Positions 12,701 to 26,842 are shown, numbered from the stretch's first letter. The stretch: 64,000 bases of DNA from Pteria penguin (GCA_035048485.1 CM068588.1:23830324-23894323); one strand, 5' to 3'. A program made the numbers and translations. Notes: generated from the letters alone by a model not told the origin.

Positions 12701-14129
12701 TGACAGAAGGAAAAACAAAGCAAACTCTTAATGCCCCATTTAATTCAGATTTCAGAATTTAATATTATATATATAAAAAATAAAAATAAAAGTACGGAGT
12801 GACATTCTATTACATACGACGTTTGTAAAAGATATTCTACGGGACGTTGAACGAAACAACTTCAGAGAAATGCATTTTCTGCCATATTTACCACGTCATA
12901 ACTCATGTTTTAAGAGACCAGAATTCAATTCTGTTTTCTATTTCTATAATATAGTTTAATATAGTGAAGCTGGAGTTTTTGCTTCATATTCATACCAGAG
13001 ACATATATACACATATGTTTATATATGTCTCTGTTCATACCAATTACATTGAATTATTGCGAGGAAGTTATCTATATTTTCACTCCTCAGAAAACATTTT
13101 GACTTTGTTCAATAGCTTTATTATTGTATATAACAGCAAAAATTAAAGAAGCATCCTAGCTCAGCTTGGAAAAATTCCTAACGCAAACTGGTTGATTTAT
13201 GTACAAATATTCAGTCATTTACCTCCAATATGACAGAAAAGGGAAGCAACTCCTATTAATTATTATGTATTCGAAAACTATCTATATGACAAACCCTGTA
13301 AAATAATGACATACACCTTGGTCATCCATGACGTCCTTTTTGTCATATGTGACAGTAAAACTCGAAGTCTCGTCACTCCTGCGGGTGGTTTTGTTTGGAT
13401 TTAGAAGAGACAGATACTGTCACCATGCATCATACTAGTATACCTTATATCGTATCTTGACACACTTAATGAACAGTTTCATACAAAGATACTAGATATT
13501 TCAAATAATGTTTAAAGTCGATCCAGAGTGATGTGTCAATATGGCAATGATCGTCTCAAGAAGGACACCGCTGCTACATTCCATGTTATTTACTTCATTG
13601 CCATTGGTGTATAAAAGGTATCGGGGGCCCTTTGGCGGACGAGTGGACTTAACCATTGTGCTGGAACTCTTAACTTTGGTCTAGTCTGGCTTCAATCCCA
13701 TCTAGGTAAATGAGAAAGCAAGGCAGCATACATTTTGTAAAGGTCGAGGGTATATCCTCCCCTCCCCCTTTCCAGACAAAAAGGGGCGGAAAACTATGCA
13801 TCAAGCGTAACTCTCAATGATCTATTTTCCGCCCTTGTTACCCCCGAATATACATATACCTTGATCCACGGAAATAAAATATATTCATTCCTTAATTCAC
13901 TGTAATTTTGTTTATGATGTCATGTTCAGCTTGAATATTTATGTACATATAGTTGTAGCCTACGCATTATTAAGGTTGAATGCACTAGACTAGGGTTATC
14001 ATACAAGTGTTTCCCCAAAACTGACGGGAACTAATCGCTGTATACGCAGTCTCTAGGATTCGTCAATACTCTGTCAGCTTTTGTAAAATAAAAGCGTGGT
14101 AACCCCTAGCTAGTAGTTAAATGTTAACC
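12701..14129. other. Intergenic, no gene seen
   Basis: AT-rich sequence between the STRIP1 flank and the minisatellite. It contains a small perfect-looking hairpin at about 12,994-13,034 (CAGAGACATATATA and its complement). A tRNA-like fragment may lie near 13,630-13,720. No open frame resembles a known protein. Confidence 0.5.
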
Positions 14130-15250
14130 GACACAGAATTCTTCTATACTACTTCAACTAATGCTACATCACAAGATGCTAAAAGACAGTAACTGATGCT
14201 ACATCACGAGATGTTGAAACATGAAATTGAACAGATGTTTCAATATATCATTACATAACGTAACATGCATTCATCCAGATGCTGTGATACATCTAGAGAT
14301 TATTCATATGTACTTCACCATATGATGTAATACATGTTCATCACCAGATGCTGTAATACATCAACGGCTGCCAAGTATATATACTTCCCCTGATGATGCT
14401 GTTTATGAACTTCATCTGATGATACAGTATATGTACTTCACTTATGATACAATATATGAACTTCACCTGATCATGGCTATTTACACCAAGTATGTACTTC
14501 ACTTGGCAATACAGTATGTATACTTCACTTGATGATACAGTGTACATATTTCACCTATTGATACAGTATATATACTTCACCTGATTATACAGTATATGCA
14601 CTTCATTTGATAATACGGTACAGTGTATGTATTTCACCTATTGATACAGTATATATACTTCACCTGATGATACAGTATACTGGTATGTACTTTACAAGAT
14701 GATGTCGCGACATAACTGAAAAATTGTTGAAAGCGACGTAAAACACAAATCAACCAACCAATCACAAGATGATACAGTATATGTACTTCAACTGATAATA
14801 GAGTACATGACAAATTTATACTTCACCTGATGATACAGTATATGTACTTCACCTGATGATACATGTACAGTATATCTACTTCACCTGATGATACAGTAGA
14901 TGTACTTCACCTGATGATACAATTTATACTTCACCTGATGATACAGATGTACTTTACAAGATGATACAGTAAACGTACTTTACAAGATGCAATGATATGC
15001 ATTTCACCTGATCGTAGATGTACTTTACAAGATGATGTGATACATCAACAGATGATACAGACATTACAATACACATATATACTTCACTAGATGATGCAGT
15101 ATATGCCCTCACCAGATGCCACAATATATCACCTAATGCTACCGTACACATACTTCTCTAAATGGTTAATTCATGTACATGTACTTTACCAGAAGTTGCA
15201 ATACTTTACCTTATCTTACATTATGTCACAAGAGGCTACATATACAACAC
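14130..15250. repeat. Degenerate 26-bp minisatellite
   Basis: Many imperfect copies of a 26-bp unit, about TGATACAGTATATGTACTTC plus ACCTGA. The clearest stretch is 14,400-14,960. A SINE tail fragment (14,703-14,762) is inserted in it. Units lengthen and drift at the left edge and pass into the 78-bp trimer on the right. Confidence 0.9.
14703..14762 (+). mobile_element. SINE tail fragment inside minisatellite
   Basis: Contains the SINE tail TTGTTGAAAGCGACGTAAAA followed by CAACCAACC. Only the 3' end is present, which fits a 5'-truncated insertion. Confidence 0.75.
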
Positions 15251-15565
15251 ATGTACTTCACTACATACTTTACAACATGTACTTCACTAGAAACTGAAAT
15301 AGTTCATCAGAGGCAACTACATGTATACATGTACTTCACTACATACTTTACAACATGTACTTCACTAGATTCTGAAATACTTCATCAGAGGCAACTACAT
15401 GTATACATGTACTTCACTACGTACTTTACAACATGTACTTCACTAGATTCTGAAACACTTCATCAGAGGCAACTACATGTATACATGTTCTTCACTACCT
15501 ACTTTACAACATGTACTTCACTAGCTTCTGAAATACTTCATCAGACGCAACTACATGTACTTCAC
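15249..15565. repeat. 78-bp tandem repeat, about four copies
   Basis: ACATGTACTTCACTAC-type starts are at 15249, 15327, 15405 and 15483, an exact 78-bp period. Since 78 equals 3 x 26, the unit looks like a trimer of the neighbouring minisatellite, each third marked by its own variants (CATACTTTAC, ATTCTGAAAT, CAGAGGCAAC). Because 78 is divisible by three, an open frame of 131 codons runs through; I do not regard it as a gene. Confidence 0.9.
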
Positions 15566-15958
15566 TAGATGCCATAGTACATCTACTTTACCTGAGGCCC
15601 CAATACATCACCAGACAACACATCAAAAATATGCTTCAATATACGCTCTTAACCTTAAGTCACAAAACTTCACCAAAGACTACAACATATCACTGGATGC
15701 TGTATCATCATATGCTACGATACATCATCAGATTGATATCTTTGTAAAAGACTACTCATAAAACATAATTCCAGTTTCACAATTTATGATCATCTACATG
15801 TAGTATATTCATTAACAATAAGCATCCACATGTAATAATATGAAATTCACACAAATAAAAGTGATCTGGTTCCCATGAAACAGATTAACAAAGGATAAAA
15901 ATTTTAATGGGACCATAAATTAAGTCAAGAGAGACTGGTATAAATAATTAGCATTTGC
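15566..15958. other. Minisatellite remnants and BTB gene 3' flank
   Basis: Decayed CATCACC/ACTTCAC units fade out by about 15,760. The remainder is AT-rich DNA downstream of the zinc-finger gene. No gene seen. Confidence 0.6.
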
Positions 15959-15964
15959 TTTATT
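15959..15964 (-). terminator. Polyadenylation signal of the BTB zinc-finger gene
   Basis: AATAAA on the minus strand, about 36 bases after the TAA stop at 16000-16002. The position suits a short 3' UTR. Confidence 0.65.
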
Positions 15965-15999
15965 TTTTATATATCGCTGTTGAAGGAAAATCATGTTGT

Positions 16000-18773
16000 T
16001 TAGAACAGGGCCATAAATGCACTAAGACCACCATAGTCCTGAGTTTGACCCTGTTGTGCTTGCTGGTTAATAGGTACTGCCTGTAACTGATGATGTGTCT
16101 GAGTTGTCTGCCCCTGCTGCACACCTAACGAGATATACGACTGATGATCTTCGGGTATGATGGAAGAAGCCGCAGCTTCTGTGTCTGCTGCTGACTCTGA
16201 TGTCTCAGTGGGGGGGACAGAGGACAAATGAATAATGTTATTTCTCTCAATGCCTGCCGTAATTATCTCCTCTGTTGATGAGACGACCTGCTCCGAGGTC
16301 ACAGGTACCATAAGAGTTCCTAGGTTACTACCAAGCTGTAAGCGGATATCTTGTAAAAACGCAGTGGTGGCATCAGTTTCTGCTTGAGTGACCTGCGGCT
16401 GAGGCTGCATAGTATAACTGGCATGGTCATAATGAGGAAAATTCTTGGGAGCTTCTTTGGTCTTCTTTTCTTTGGCGGTTTTTCGAGTTCTTGGTGTCTT
16501 ATTCACTGGTTCTGGTCCATGATGTTTAATTAAGTGTTCCCTTAACTTATCCTTTCTGGTTGAGGAGTATGGACAATACTGACACTTGTACGGTTTATCC
16601 GTAGTATGAATACGTTCATGTCGGACTAGATGACTTTTCTCAATGAAAGATTTCCCGCAGGTAAGGCAAGTAAACTGGCGAATTCCAAGATGAGCCCTCA
16701 TATGCGCCTTCAGCTGGCTTTTCTTTGGGGTGCTGTAGGAACACTTGGGATAACTACATGGATATGTGTTACCTAAAACATTACAAGATAGCTTTGTTAA
16801 CAAATATGAAATATCAGAACAATGTAAATGATTATAACAAAGTCATCGCATATGTAAATTTGTCTTGTGTTGGTCTGATGAGTTTTGTACACATCAGACT
16901 AACTGAATGTCTCTGTGACACAGACGGGTATACTGTTGAAAAAAAGAAAAAGAAAAACCATTGCATTAAATTTACTGGTATATATAATACATTCATAAAA
17001 ATTCTTTGTTAAAATATTCCATCTATCACGTCACCACTTCCAATAAAAATGATGGTAGTTAGAGAATAAGGATATACAGTTATGCAGCAAAGATCATGCA
17101 CTATGTTTGATCAAATTTTACAAATAATGTCTGACATGTAATCCTGGCTTAAAGATCTGATAAGTTACCTTACATTTGTTTGTATTTTCTTTTCTTTTTC
17201 TCATACAATTATTATTTCTTGTTTGTTTGATGCATGTATCAAAGCCAGCTTTAATATATGTATTCTAATCAAAAAAGGATTAAGATTATACAAAATAAAT
17301 AAAATTTTGGTCAACAAAATTTCATTATGTCATAACTTTTTAAGGATTACTGAGCATCGCTGAGATTGAGAGATGAAAACTGATCAGAAACCTGTGCTGA
17401 GAGATAAAGACAGTACCTATGTGACTGTGAAAGATATTATCAGTTCAGTAAAGAAGCAACCAAGGCAAATACCTTTGGATTACCAATATTCTAAAGATCA
17501 TGAGACGAAATCAGTATGCAGAATTAGCAGTGTGGCAAAGAGATGAATGTTACGGGGTAGAACCTGTTAATCCAGTTAGCACACCTCTGAAGGTAGTAGT
17601 AGATGGTGCCCAAATCAAAAAAGAAACAGGATCCACCTGATGCTGGGACCACAACACACCTACAACACCCAAATGTTTACATGTAATTTCTATTCTGCAA
17701 AGCTGATGACAACAACGAAAGTCTGGAAGGTAACTGGGAAAGACTGCTACTAAGGGTGTGGAGGTTTGGCAGGCCCAAGCACATCTCTATACCTGTGTTT
17801 ATAATTACAAAGCAAATTCTTACATACCTGTGTGTATACGTTTATGAGAGATGAGGTGAGACTGATATTTGCTGGAGAATCCACATTCATCACATAGATA
17901 TGGCCGGTCACTGCTATGTATTACTATATGTTGCTCTAGAGTATTTTTCGTGGCAAACTTCTTATCACAATCAGGGCATGCAAATGGCCGAAGACCTGAA
18001 AAACATATAACATAGACACCCAATGCTATATGTATATATGCACAACCACTGTAATTGCCTGAGATAAAGCTTTCAAGACCTAACTATTTTATTTCTGTAT
18101 AAAGTACATTGATCCGTGACGTCATAACGCCCCATATTTGACCCACTTTTCATTACAGAAAGCGATGTTTGGCAGACTTTTGATTGTTAAGCTTATGACG
18201 TCATAATGAAAGGTTCGACATTTCCAACCTTGCGTGACGTCATTTAAGTTGTATTTTGCGCTAAAGTGCTTGACATTCGACGAAAGTATGTCATTCTGGA
18301 TAAACGTTACATTGTAAGACACTTATTCTATATATAATATGTACTGTATTCATAGTTCCAACAGATTCACTAAGTGATCTCCATCTTAGTGGCCTTTGTT
18401 GACTTGAAAAACCACACAATGAATATAATAACAATTTACTCAAACTAAGACTGTTGCCCAGTGTCAGGATTTATTGGTATATACCCTATCTGTTGCTCAC
18501 TGAACAAACACTTCAACTTTATGTATTTGTACTGGATACCCTGAACTAAGTATCAAACTGAATGTATTTTCTATCAACATTTTTCTGGAAGATACACTAT
18601 ATTTGCATTATGACTGTTTTAGTTTTACTAATTTATTTACTTTCAAAGACCACATAAATGTAACTTTTTTAATCTACTTGCAAAATTCAGACATCTAGCA
18701 AACTTACCCCTTTTTAGATTTTTGTAGTTTTTTGCATTTGCCATATTTTATGTATCCAAAGTTTATTCTCAAA

Positions 18774-18805
<32 letters not shown>

Positions 18806-21800
18806 GAGCAAAATTAACAACATGGAATCCGCCTAAAATAAAAATCACATAAAAAGACTTTTCCAACACTCGTCATCACATTTTTATCTTCTTTTACTTG
18901 TAATTTTGCACTTTGTATGAAGAACTTTTAGACAATTGATGCATCAGCATGTGTGTTTTATGCTTACATATATATATTGTTATTACTGTTATTAATTTCT
19001 TGGAATGAAAATATCAGATACATATGTAGGAATTATGCATAAAAATATTCATTTTCCCCTGTGAATATCTACTATTTCCTACTAGAATGCACATTTACCT
19101 ATCACACGTCACCGGTCACTACCTACCAAGATGTGTTTTTATATGAGCCAGAAGGTTGTTTCTCGTTCGGAATCTCCTATCACATTTGTCACAGACATGA
19201 GGACGATCATCACTGTGCTTAGCACGATGAACCATCAGCGACTGAAAAAAAAAAAATTATCATGTTCATTAACAATTATACAGTGCAAATGATTCAAAAT
19301 GAGATGATGGAAAAAAAATATGGCAAAATGAAAATTCTGGATACAACTTTTCATAAATTATCAATGGAATCATCTTCCCCTTTGACAAAAATTCCGTAAA
19401 ATTTCAAATGTAGACAACAAATATACATTCATCCTGCTGTGGACACAAATGGTCTAGATATAGTTTGTTTTCTTTGAAATTGCCATAATTCAATGTTGTA
19501 CCTTGTAATCACGTTCCAGTCACTTTAGATAGTTGCCAGGTGGGAGATAAAGTGATCTCATTAATTCAGTTAGTTACGACTACTGGTATTTGAACTTGAA
19601 TTTTAAAGTGCTATTAGAATGCTTGAGTTTTTTTGCATTTTCTTTAAATCCTAATTGAATTATTATAAAATTCATGAAAATTACAGCTCCTACTACTGTG
19701 GTATTTCTCTGAGAGATATCTGAAAATATCCATTTGCCCTGTTTTAAACATGTATGTGAAAACCCAAGTAAAATAAAGACTTCCTGTACTACTTGTTGTA
19801 CGACCTTTAACATCATTTTACGATGACATCACAATGCAAATATTAACGTCAAACAAAGTAGCGTTGGTACAACTTCTGACATCACATATATTACGGAGAT
19901 TAACAACTGAAAAAATCCCTTGAGCTGTTTATGGATTATCGTATATATCTTGTGATTGAAGTCCTGCAGCAGTGCAATTTTTGTCAGCGACTTGTGTATG
20001 TAGATACACACATGTCATTGTGTAGAAAAACTGTGAACATTCTTATAGCACTGGAGTTTCTTTCTTTAAACGACAATGAAAGCAAGCTTTTCAGTGTTGT
20101 CTGATAATATACATGTACATATATACGTGTAAACATCTTCTAATGCTGAGATGGTAATTGACATTTAGGAAGTACCGGGTAAATTGGTCTATAGGAGCTA
20201 TGTACTCCTCATCAGCTTCTGTTCTCTTGGATATTTAAGAAATACATGTATAATGTATACTTTATTATGTACCTGTAATTTATCGTTGGTGTATCCACAG
20301 CCATCACAACAAAATGGTGGACCAGGAAAATGGACATCTTTCAAATGTTCATAATACTTCTTATTCCATTTTGTAGTGAAATCACACAGAGTACAGCAGT
20401 AGGTCATATTGTTCTCATGGTTACGCTTGATATGATTCTCCAGCCTTACCATGCTCTGACCCATGTATTCGCAATATGGGCACACATGACACGAATTTCT
20501 CTGAGATTTTGATGATCGCTTTAGGGTTTTATATCTGGAACTCTGTGACCTTCGACTAACCCCTGGACTGGCTTTCTGATCTTCTTGATCTTCTGGCTGC
20601 CATTCTTCCTCAGATTCTACAAAATCTTCCTCTGTATTAAGGAAGTCCTCTTCTTTAAGTACCTCTTCTTCCTCAGCTTCACATTCATTCTGGTTGGTAG
20701 TCTCATCTTCCTCAGTTTTGGATATTGAATCCACCTCAGAAGCATTCACTTCAACTGTCTCTGCCTGTTGTCTTCTACCTCCTCTTTTTTTCCCTTTCCT
20801 AGTCACTGATCCAGTCTCCTTTTTCACTTCAGATTCAACAAATGCTGACCGATCTTCTGAAACTGCTACACCTGGATCTTCTGCTGCTTTTCGTTTCTGT
20901 GGAGATCTAACTCGTTGTGGCTTACCTTTTCTCTTACTCGATTTTTTGTTTGATTTCATCATCATTTCTGTCTCAGACACTTGTTCCACATACATCTCAT
21001 CATGATTATTGATGTCAGCTGTTTTCTCTGTATTTTCTTGCACGACACTATCATTCTGAGAAGAATTTTGAACATGTTCATACATTTGAGAGGAACACTC
21101 TGGCTGTAAAGGTTCAGAATAATTTTTCTTAATATCAGATGTGGGAGTAATAACTAAATCTTCATTCATTACCCCTCGAAGATCAGTACAAACTGCTGAA
21201 TCTACACATCTGTTTTTAGTACACACGGCTGTAACAGTGACAGGGCAGTAGTCGTCAGGTTCTGGAAGAATTATTCCAGTATTAACAATGTCATTGAGAA
21301 GATGATTGTATGTTTGTCGTAAGCCTGGGAATAGCTCTGTGTATGGTCCTAGAGAAATGCCGGAACTGTACAGAGTCTGAAGAAGGAGATACAAACTGGA
21401 TTCATGAGATGTAAAGAAATTCTCTGTACGACTTATCTCAAGTAGGAAATCAGTCGCAACTGTTGACCAATCTATGTGACCTAACAATAAGACAAGATAC
21501 CGTTCTCGTTCATTGACCTCATAGCCGACCCAACTGATAATCAGAAAAAGCTTGATTTCCGGTTTAATCTGCATCATAAATCCGGAGGAGAGAAAGGCAT
21601 TGAAGCGACTAGCAGGCAGTGACATGAACTCACTTTGCTTGACAGTGTCTGACAAATTCATTTGCAAAAAACTAACGATAAACTTTTCCAGAGAGTCTAG
21701 CTTATACTTCCTGGACAAGAAATATGTACTGATGAAGTTCCCCAGATGAAGGTTGCAGCGAAGAAATTCCTCACAATAACTTTTCAATAAATCTATTTGA

Positions 21801-22396
21801 AAGCTAACAGCTAGATGTAAGAGCTGCAGAAAGTTTGTCTCCCTAGGAGCAATAACTCCAGTATACAGAAACTCCAGAAGATCAGCAAACACTTCGTAAT
21901 TGTCATAATTCACTATCATTAGATCTTTTATCATAGGGTCCATGCTTATCAGCTGGCTATCAAAGTAAGGGCTCCATGCAGCCAGAATATTTCTATGAGC
22001 TTGAAACCGAACTCCCTTCACATCAATCCACAGATCACAATATTTACGCTCATCTCTAAGCTTCTTCATTTTTTTCAGGATCTCTGGCTTCATTTTCGGT
22101 TCTTCTTTCGAAGTCTTACCATCATTATGTGTCGGTCCTGCTGCACTGGTATGTGGGATATCTGTGGTGGTGGGTACCACAATGTAGTTGGAGGATCCTA
22201 CAGCACTTGTCATTAGTGGAATCTGTGGAATATGCAGGGGGGCTGTAGTCACATGACCGTGTGGATATCCCTGGAGATGGTCTACTTGACCTTGAGCACT
22301 CATTGTTAAGTTGCTGGGCAGCTGAGTCATTACATTCTGGGGTAGGATGCTCCCATACATGCTCAAGTTGATGGAATCATTTGCACTGTAAGCCAT
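16000..22396 (-). CDS. BTB/BACK protein with nine C2H2 zinc fingers
   Basis: Probable nuclear DNA-binding transcription factor of the ZBTB type. Coding exons (minus): 20273-22396, 19127-19241, 17828-17995 and 16000-16772. They total 3,180 bases in phase, giving 1,059 aa plus stop. Layout: a Ser/Thr-rich N-terminus; BTB at about 105-215 ([20 protein letters not shown], then LLEFLYTG); a BACK-like helical region to about 370; a charged linker at 480-630 with basic (KKSSKRKGK) and acidic runs; zinc fingers from about 636 to 895; and a Gln/Thr-rich tail ending in FMALF. Finger 3 is split by the first intron. Fingers 4-6 sit in exons 2-3, fingers 7-9 in the last exon, and finger 7 is CX4C. ATG 22396 was chosen because an acceptor (TTTATTTTAG) lies just before it, so a 5' UTR exon is expected upstream. 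An ATG at 22480 is in frame but lies in the presumed intron. I do not recognise a specific orthologue. Confidence 0.93.
18779..18805. repeat. Poly(A) tract in intron
   Basis: A run of about 26 A on the plus strand in a BTB-gene intron. It could be the tail of an old retroposed sequence, but no element body is clear next to it. Confidence 0.7.
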
Positions 22397-25300
22397 TATG
22401 CTAGCTAAAATAAAATGATGACATGAATATAGTATTCCAGTATGCAACATCAATACAGATATTTTAATATGTGTGTTCAAGATTATGTCAACAATTTATC
22501 ATAAATGTATGTTACTATACATGTGTTTCATTAAAGTTTGATAATTTGGATAAATACTTTCAATATAGGTGTGTTCAAGATATCATAAATGTATGTTACT
22601 ATACATGTTTCATTAAAATTTGATGATTTGGATAAAATTAATTCTTGCCAATATCTGGTTGGAAAGAACAAAATCTGTACTGGTCCAGTAACAGTTCACA
22701 GACAATTTTTCAAGTTTTCTGCCAAACAATGTTTGTCACCATTGTCAAATACCCAGTACACAAGCATTAAGTCTGGTACATGGCCTACAAGGCTACATGT
22801 ACATGTTATACATAGGTCAATGTTTTGATGACAATTAGCCTACGGTACATTAATCAGTCTGAGTATGAATACCCACATTTCCTGTCTTTACTTCATAGTT
22901 TATATTTTTGTCACATTTTATTCCATTTGCATTGTACATGTGCAACTCATAAACAAGTTCTATGCATTGGACAACTTTCGAAATTGTTATATACATGTAC
23001 ACATATATTTGTCATGATGTTTTGTGCAGTGACACTTTCTACACAATGCTGTTCCTTTTCTCACTTCATGTGTGTAGTGCTGGAAAGTTTTTGTATGTTG
23101 TCTGTATATTTCTGGTATTCAAAGAGCATTTGCTTATGAAAGGATGGTACTAAAACTACATAAACAGTGCTATAGCTTTTAAAAGCACAGAATGTACATG
23201 TACCTTAATTCAGACTCATGCAGCTGTCTTTTAAACTCTTCAAGGCAATATTTATGTTTTTTTCTGGTTTTTTAGTCTTTGACATCTTTACCATGCAGAA
23301 CCTATAAAACAAAAGGAAAAATAATGAAAACATTTCAAAGACAATTTTTAAATAGCATGACATATACCCAACACCAAGTGTCTGGATACACGTATATATT
23401 CTGCAGAGAGACTAGAATTTCAAGACCTCTATTCATGTACATGTATCCAGCAACAGCTAAGAGTCAGAAAACCAATTTTTGTGTATCATGAATGTGTAAG
23501 AGGAAATATCTCCAACTCGAGATCTGTCAAAAATTGTTCGATGGTTACCAAATCAAAACCTGACTTAGATATTCTTGTGATATATCTGTATGCCAAATTT
23601 CATTTCAATATGTGCACCTATTGACCGTAAACTGTTCAGGTTACAAACATACCGAACGAAAACAGAAAAACAATATACCCCGTAAGGGTGAAACGATAAA
23701 CCGTTTTATTCCCTCTTCTTTGAAGTGGGGCATGAATACTGTTATCATTCACTTTCATGCCTGTACAGTAGACAACACTTTCACCTAAATAAAACATTTT
23801 TGTTATAAAACAAACAAAATTCAGAAACAGACTCTTCAATAATAAGCATACTAGACATTTTTCCAATTTAACATGATGGAAGGAGTCTTATGGGCCAGGC
23901 CAATATGCCAGGCATGCTACTTTTTGCCAGGATTTTCATTATGACGTTAAAATGCCACAAATTTTTACAGCAATAGAAATTTCTATGTCTGGCATGGAAT
24001 GAAATGTATACGTAAGATTAATAGGACAAAAGTCTTTTGTAGGAATACTTGTTGTCTTGATAAATATATCTTTTCAAGCTAAAACAAAGAGGCTTTAAGT
24101 TACCTAAATTTTTTGGCCATAAAATAGTTATCTTTTGATCTGACGCACCAATGTAATGTGAACAAAGAATAAGAAATATTCATCATTTATTTCAGACACA
24201 AATGAAATAAACAGAAAATTCAAAAAGAGTTAAAACCCTACTAAGTACTATTTTTTACATTTAAAAAACAGGAACAGAAAGATGGTAATTTTATATTTCT
24301 GTTTAATCACTAGTCATTCCTATCATTATTGATTCTGTTTGCAAATTACGGATTACAACGTTAAAATACAGCAGAAAAGTCATAAACACCGTAAAAACTG
24401 TGAAAAAGTCCCTTCCTAAAATCATTTGTAGTGCTAAATAGTAAACAAGTCACGTGACGTTTTAAAGTTGCCATACAGTAGTGGGCTTTTTACGTTACTA
24501 CAGCATGATACCTTGCTCGGGCCGTTTGGATGAATTGGATATATGATTCAAAAACGACCATACTATCAAAATACTATAAGTATCAGCCTTAAGCCTTATC
24601 GAAGTACTGAAAAATAGTGAAATTCATACATTGAAATGTTCCCTTGTCTTCCATATCGTATTTGCCGGATGTGATGTCATTATATTCGATCCCGATTATA
24701 TGTTATTTACATTTTTTTAAGCAAAGGATATCTGTTGTTGTGCTGTTACATGTCATTGGGGAAGTTATTGCTTATCATTATATTTTACGAATATTTGATA
24801 AATCCCCTGATGCGTCGCACAAAAGTAGATCTATGCAACAGATCCACTCGAAGCATTAAGGGAGAGATTAAAAGTGCTAGCTAACGTTAACGTACATCCA
24901 CAGGGGTGACCTTACATTGAGAATTTCCCAAGACCTACTAGGGAAAGTCGCATGCGTTACCGTGGTAAAATTAGGATTTAATTCAGTGCGGATGACCAAG
25001 TGTAAAGTCGCTGACACGTTCTGCAATTCTGATAGATTTATACGAGTGTAGAATAAAAATTATTTTGATTGCCAACTTTTATTGAAAATTAAAAGCGAGA
25101 CTAAAGGCTATTCAAAGACATTCTATTTTGGTTCCCCCACATGTTTGACCTAGATACGCTAGATGTAGGCACCGTCTATTTGACCTTCAAGGGTGTACTC
25201 TGATATTTATGCTAGGATCACTAGGAGCGATATTTTTTTCACATAAAATTTGTAGAAATAAAGTATCCTGTTATCTTGTGAAATTGGATATGCTCGTTTA

Positions 25301-25639
25301 ATACACTTATGAAAATTTTTTTTTTTAATCTTTTGCACAAACCGTCCTTCTCGTCCCCCCCCTCCCTCATTAGAAGAACTATGGACTATGCCTTATTATG
25401 CTTACATAAGCCGTACATTCAGGTTACTTTTGTGTTATCCTTACACAAACGGATTTTTTTTCTCTGAAACCTGGGTCCAGAATAGATGATATTTAGAATA
25501 AAATTGCAGTTCAATATGTTTTTTATGTAGTTTATATTTCTGCAATAAACATTTGTGAATTTATTGCTTTTCTAAGCTTTGCTTAACACAAAATTTTGAT
25601 TGCCATTGTGAACGTATATGCCAACATGTTTATAGTTAT
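22397..25639. other. 5' side of the BTB gene; no further gene seen
   Basis: Should contain the 5' UTR exon(s) and promoter of the BTB gene on the minus strand. A short direct repeat (GTGTTCAAGATTATG-like, CATAAATGTATGTTACTATA) occurs at about 22,470-22,520 and 22,570-22,620. An E-box CACGTGAC lies near 24,453. Open frames are short and show no known domain. Confidence 0.45.
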
Positions 25640-25890
25640 TAGTAGGTCAAATAAGTAGGTCATTGTTACTAAAATGGATTTTGGGTTTCCAGATGATAAC
25701 CCGTTATAGGAATCTTTAATATTGAAAATACTTTACACAGTGATAGTACATGAAGACAGCTTGCATGGGATTGTGTTTGGGGTCATTAGGTCAAATAAGT
25801 AGGTCAAATAGATTTCGGGTTTTCAGATGAAACTTCTGCTAGCAATGTACAATTTTGACGTAACTTTACACAGTGATAGTACATGACAAG
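25640..25890. repeat. Two-copy ~150-bp direct repeat
   Basis: AGGTCAAATAAGTAGGTCA, GATTTTGGGTTTCCAGATGA-like sequence and TTTACACAGTGATAGTACAT occur twice, near 25,643-25,752 and 25,789-25,886. Between these markers the copies have diverged. No coding content. Confidence 0.75.
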
Positions 25891-26318
25891 CATTAATTCC
25901 TAATGTTGGAACGAATTAAAAGTTGTGTTTCAAAGACTGACAAAGGCAGGGGACAAGTGTTGCATGCAACACTGACTGTAAGTTTGCTCGTTGTGTATTA
26001 AAATTGTATCAGCCTTTAACGTACTTCATAGTTTTAACACGCACGTGTTCCGGCCCATCGTTTGGTGCTTGCACCAAATTGTTTCTTGTACCCCATTTAT
26101 GCCATGTCGGAAATTGACTATTTTTAAGCTAAAGCATTTCAGGAAAAGTATGCAAAATTGAAAGTGGACTCGTTTTCGGAAGTCCCGTATTGATGATCTT
26201 TTTCGAACACTCCAAACTCTGTCCATGTGCATGTGTTAAAGAAAATCTGTGTGTACACCATAAATTATGCTTTGCATATTGCTACATCATAAGCTTTGCA
26301 CTTAACTCGTAGCACAGT

Positions 26319-26842
26319 ATATGTTATACTAAAGTTTAAAACATTTAAAACTTACTGTCCGCGCCACTCACTCTGGAAACTGGAAAATCTGGATTTTCAA
26401 TTATTCATCTTCAGAAGAATTTCAAAAAGGCAAAACCATTCGATAGATCTTGTTTAGTCGTAACTGTTGGTGTATGCTATATGTTTGTATGAAAAAGCGT
26501 TCATATTTTATAGAAAAATATCAATTTTAGATAGGGCGATTTCCATGTTAAATTTTGACGTGACGTCGCCAAGTTTCTCATAGACTCAATGTTAAACATC
26601 GGCGACGTCACGTCAAAATTAACATAGAAAACGCCCTATCTAAAATGATTTTTTCCCTATAAAATACGAATGCTTCTTCGTAGAAACATATAACATACAC
26701 CAAAAGTTACGACTTAACAAAATCTGTCGATTGATATTAATTTTGTAAAACTATTTTAAAGATAAATAAGTGAAAATCCAGATTTTTCGGTTTACAAAGT
26801 GAGTGGCGCGGACAGTAATGTTTTAATCTTTAGTATAACATA
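26319..26842. mobile_element. 524-bp near-complete inverted repeat (fold-back element)
   Basis: Two arms of about 245 bp are separated by a ~30-nt loop near 26,571-26,601. The sharpest termini are TTACTGTCCGCGCCACTCAC (26,353) and its reverse complement ending at 26,818. Weaker symmetry runs out to TATGTTATACTAAAG on both sides. The inner stem is TTTTGACGTGACGTCGCC against GGCGACGTCACGTCAAAA. No open frame. It is probably a MITE/fold-back transposon; target-site duplications are not clear. Confidence 0.88.

Noticed and set aside
15173..15568. 131-codon plus-strand frame with a 26-residue repeat
   Set aside because: It is forced open by a 78-bp tandem repeat (divisible by three) and encodes low-complexity sequence; it grades into a plain minisatellite.
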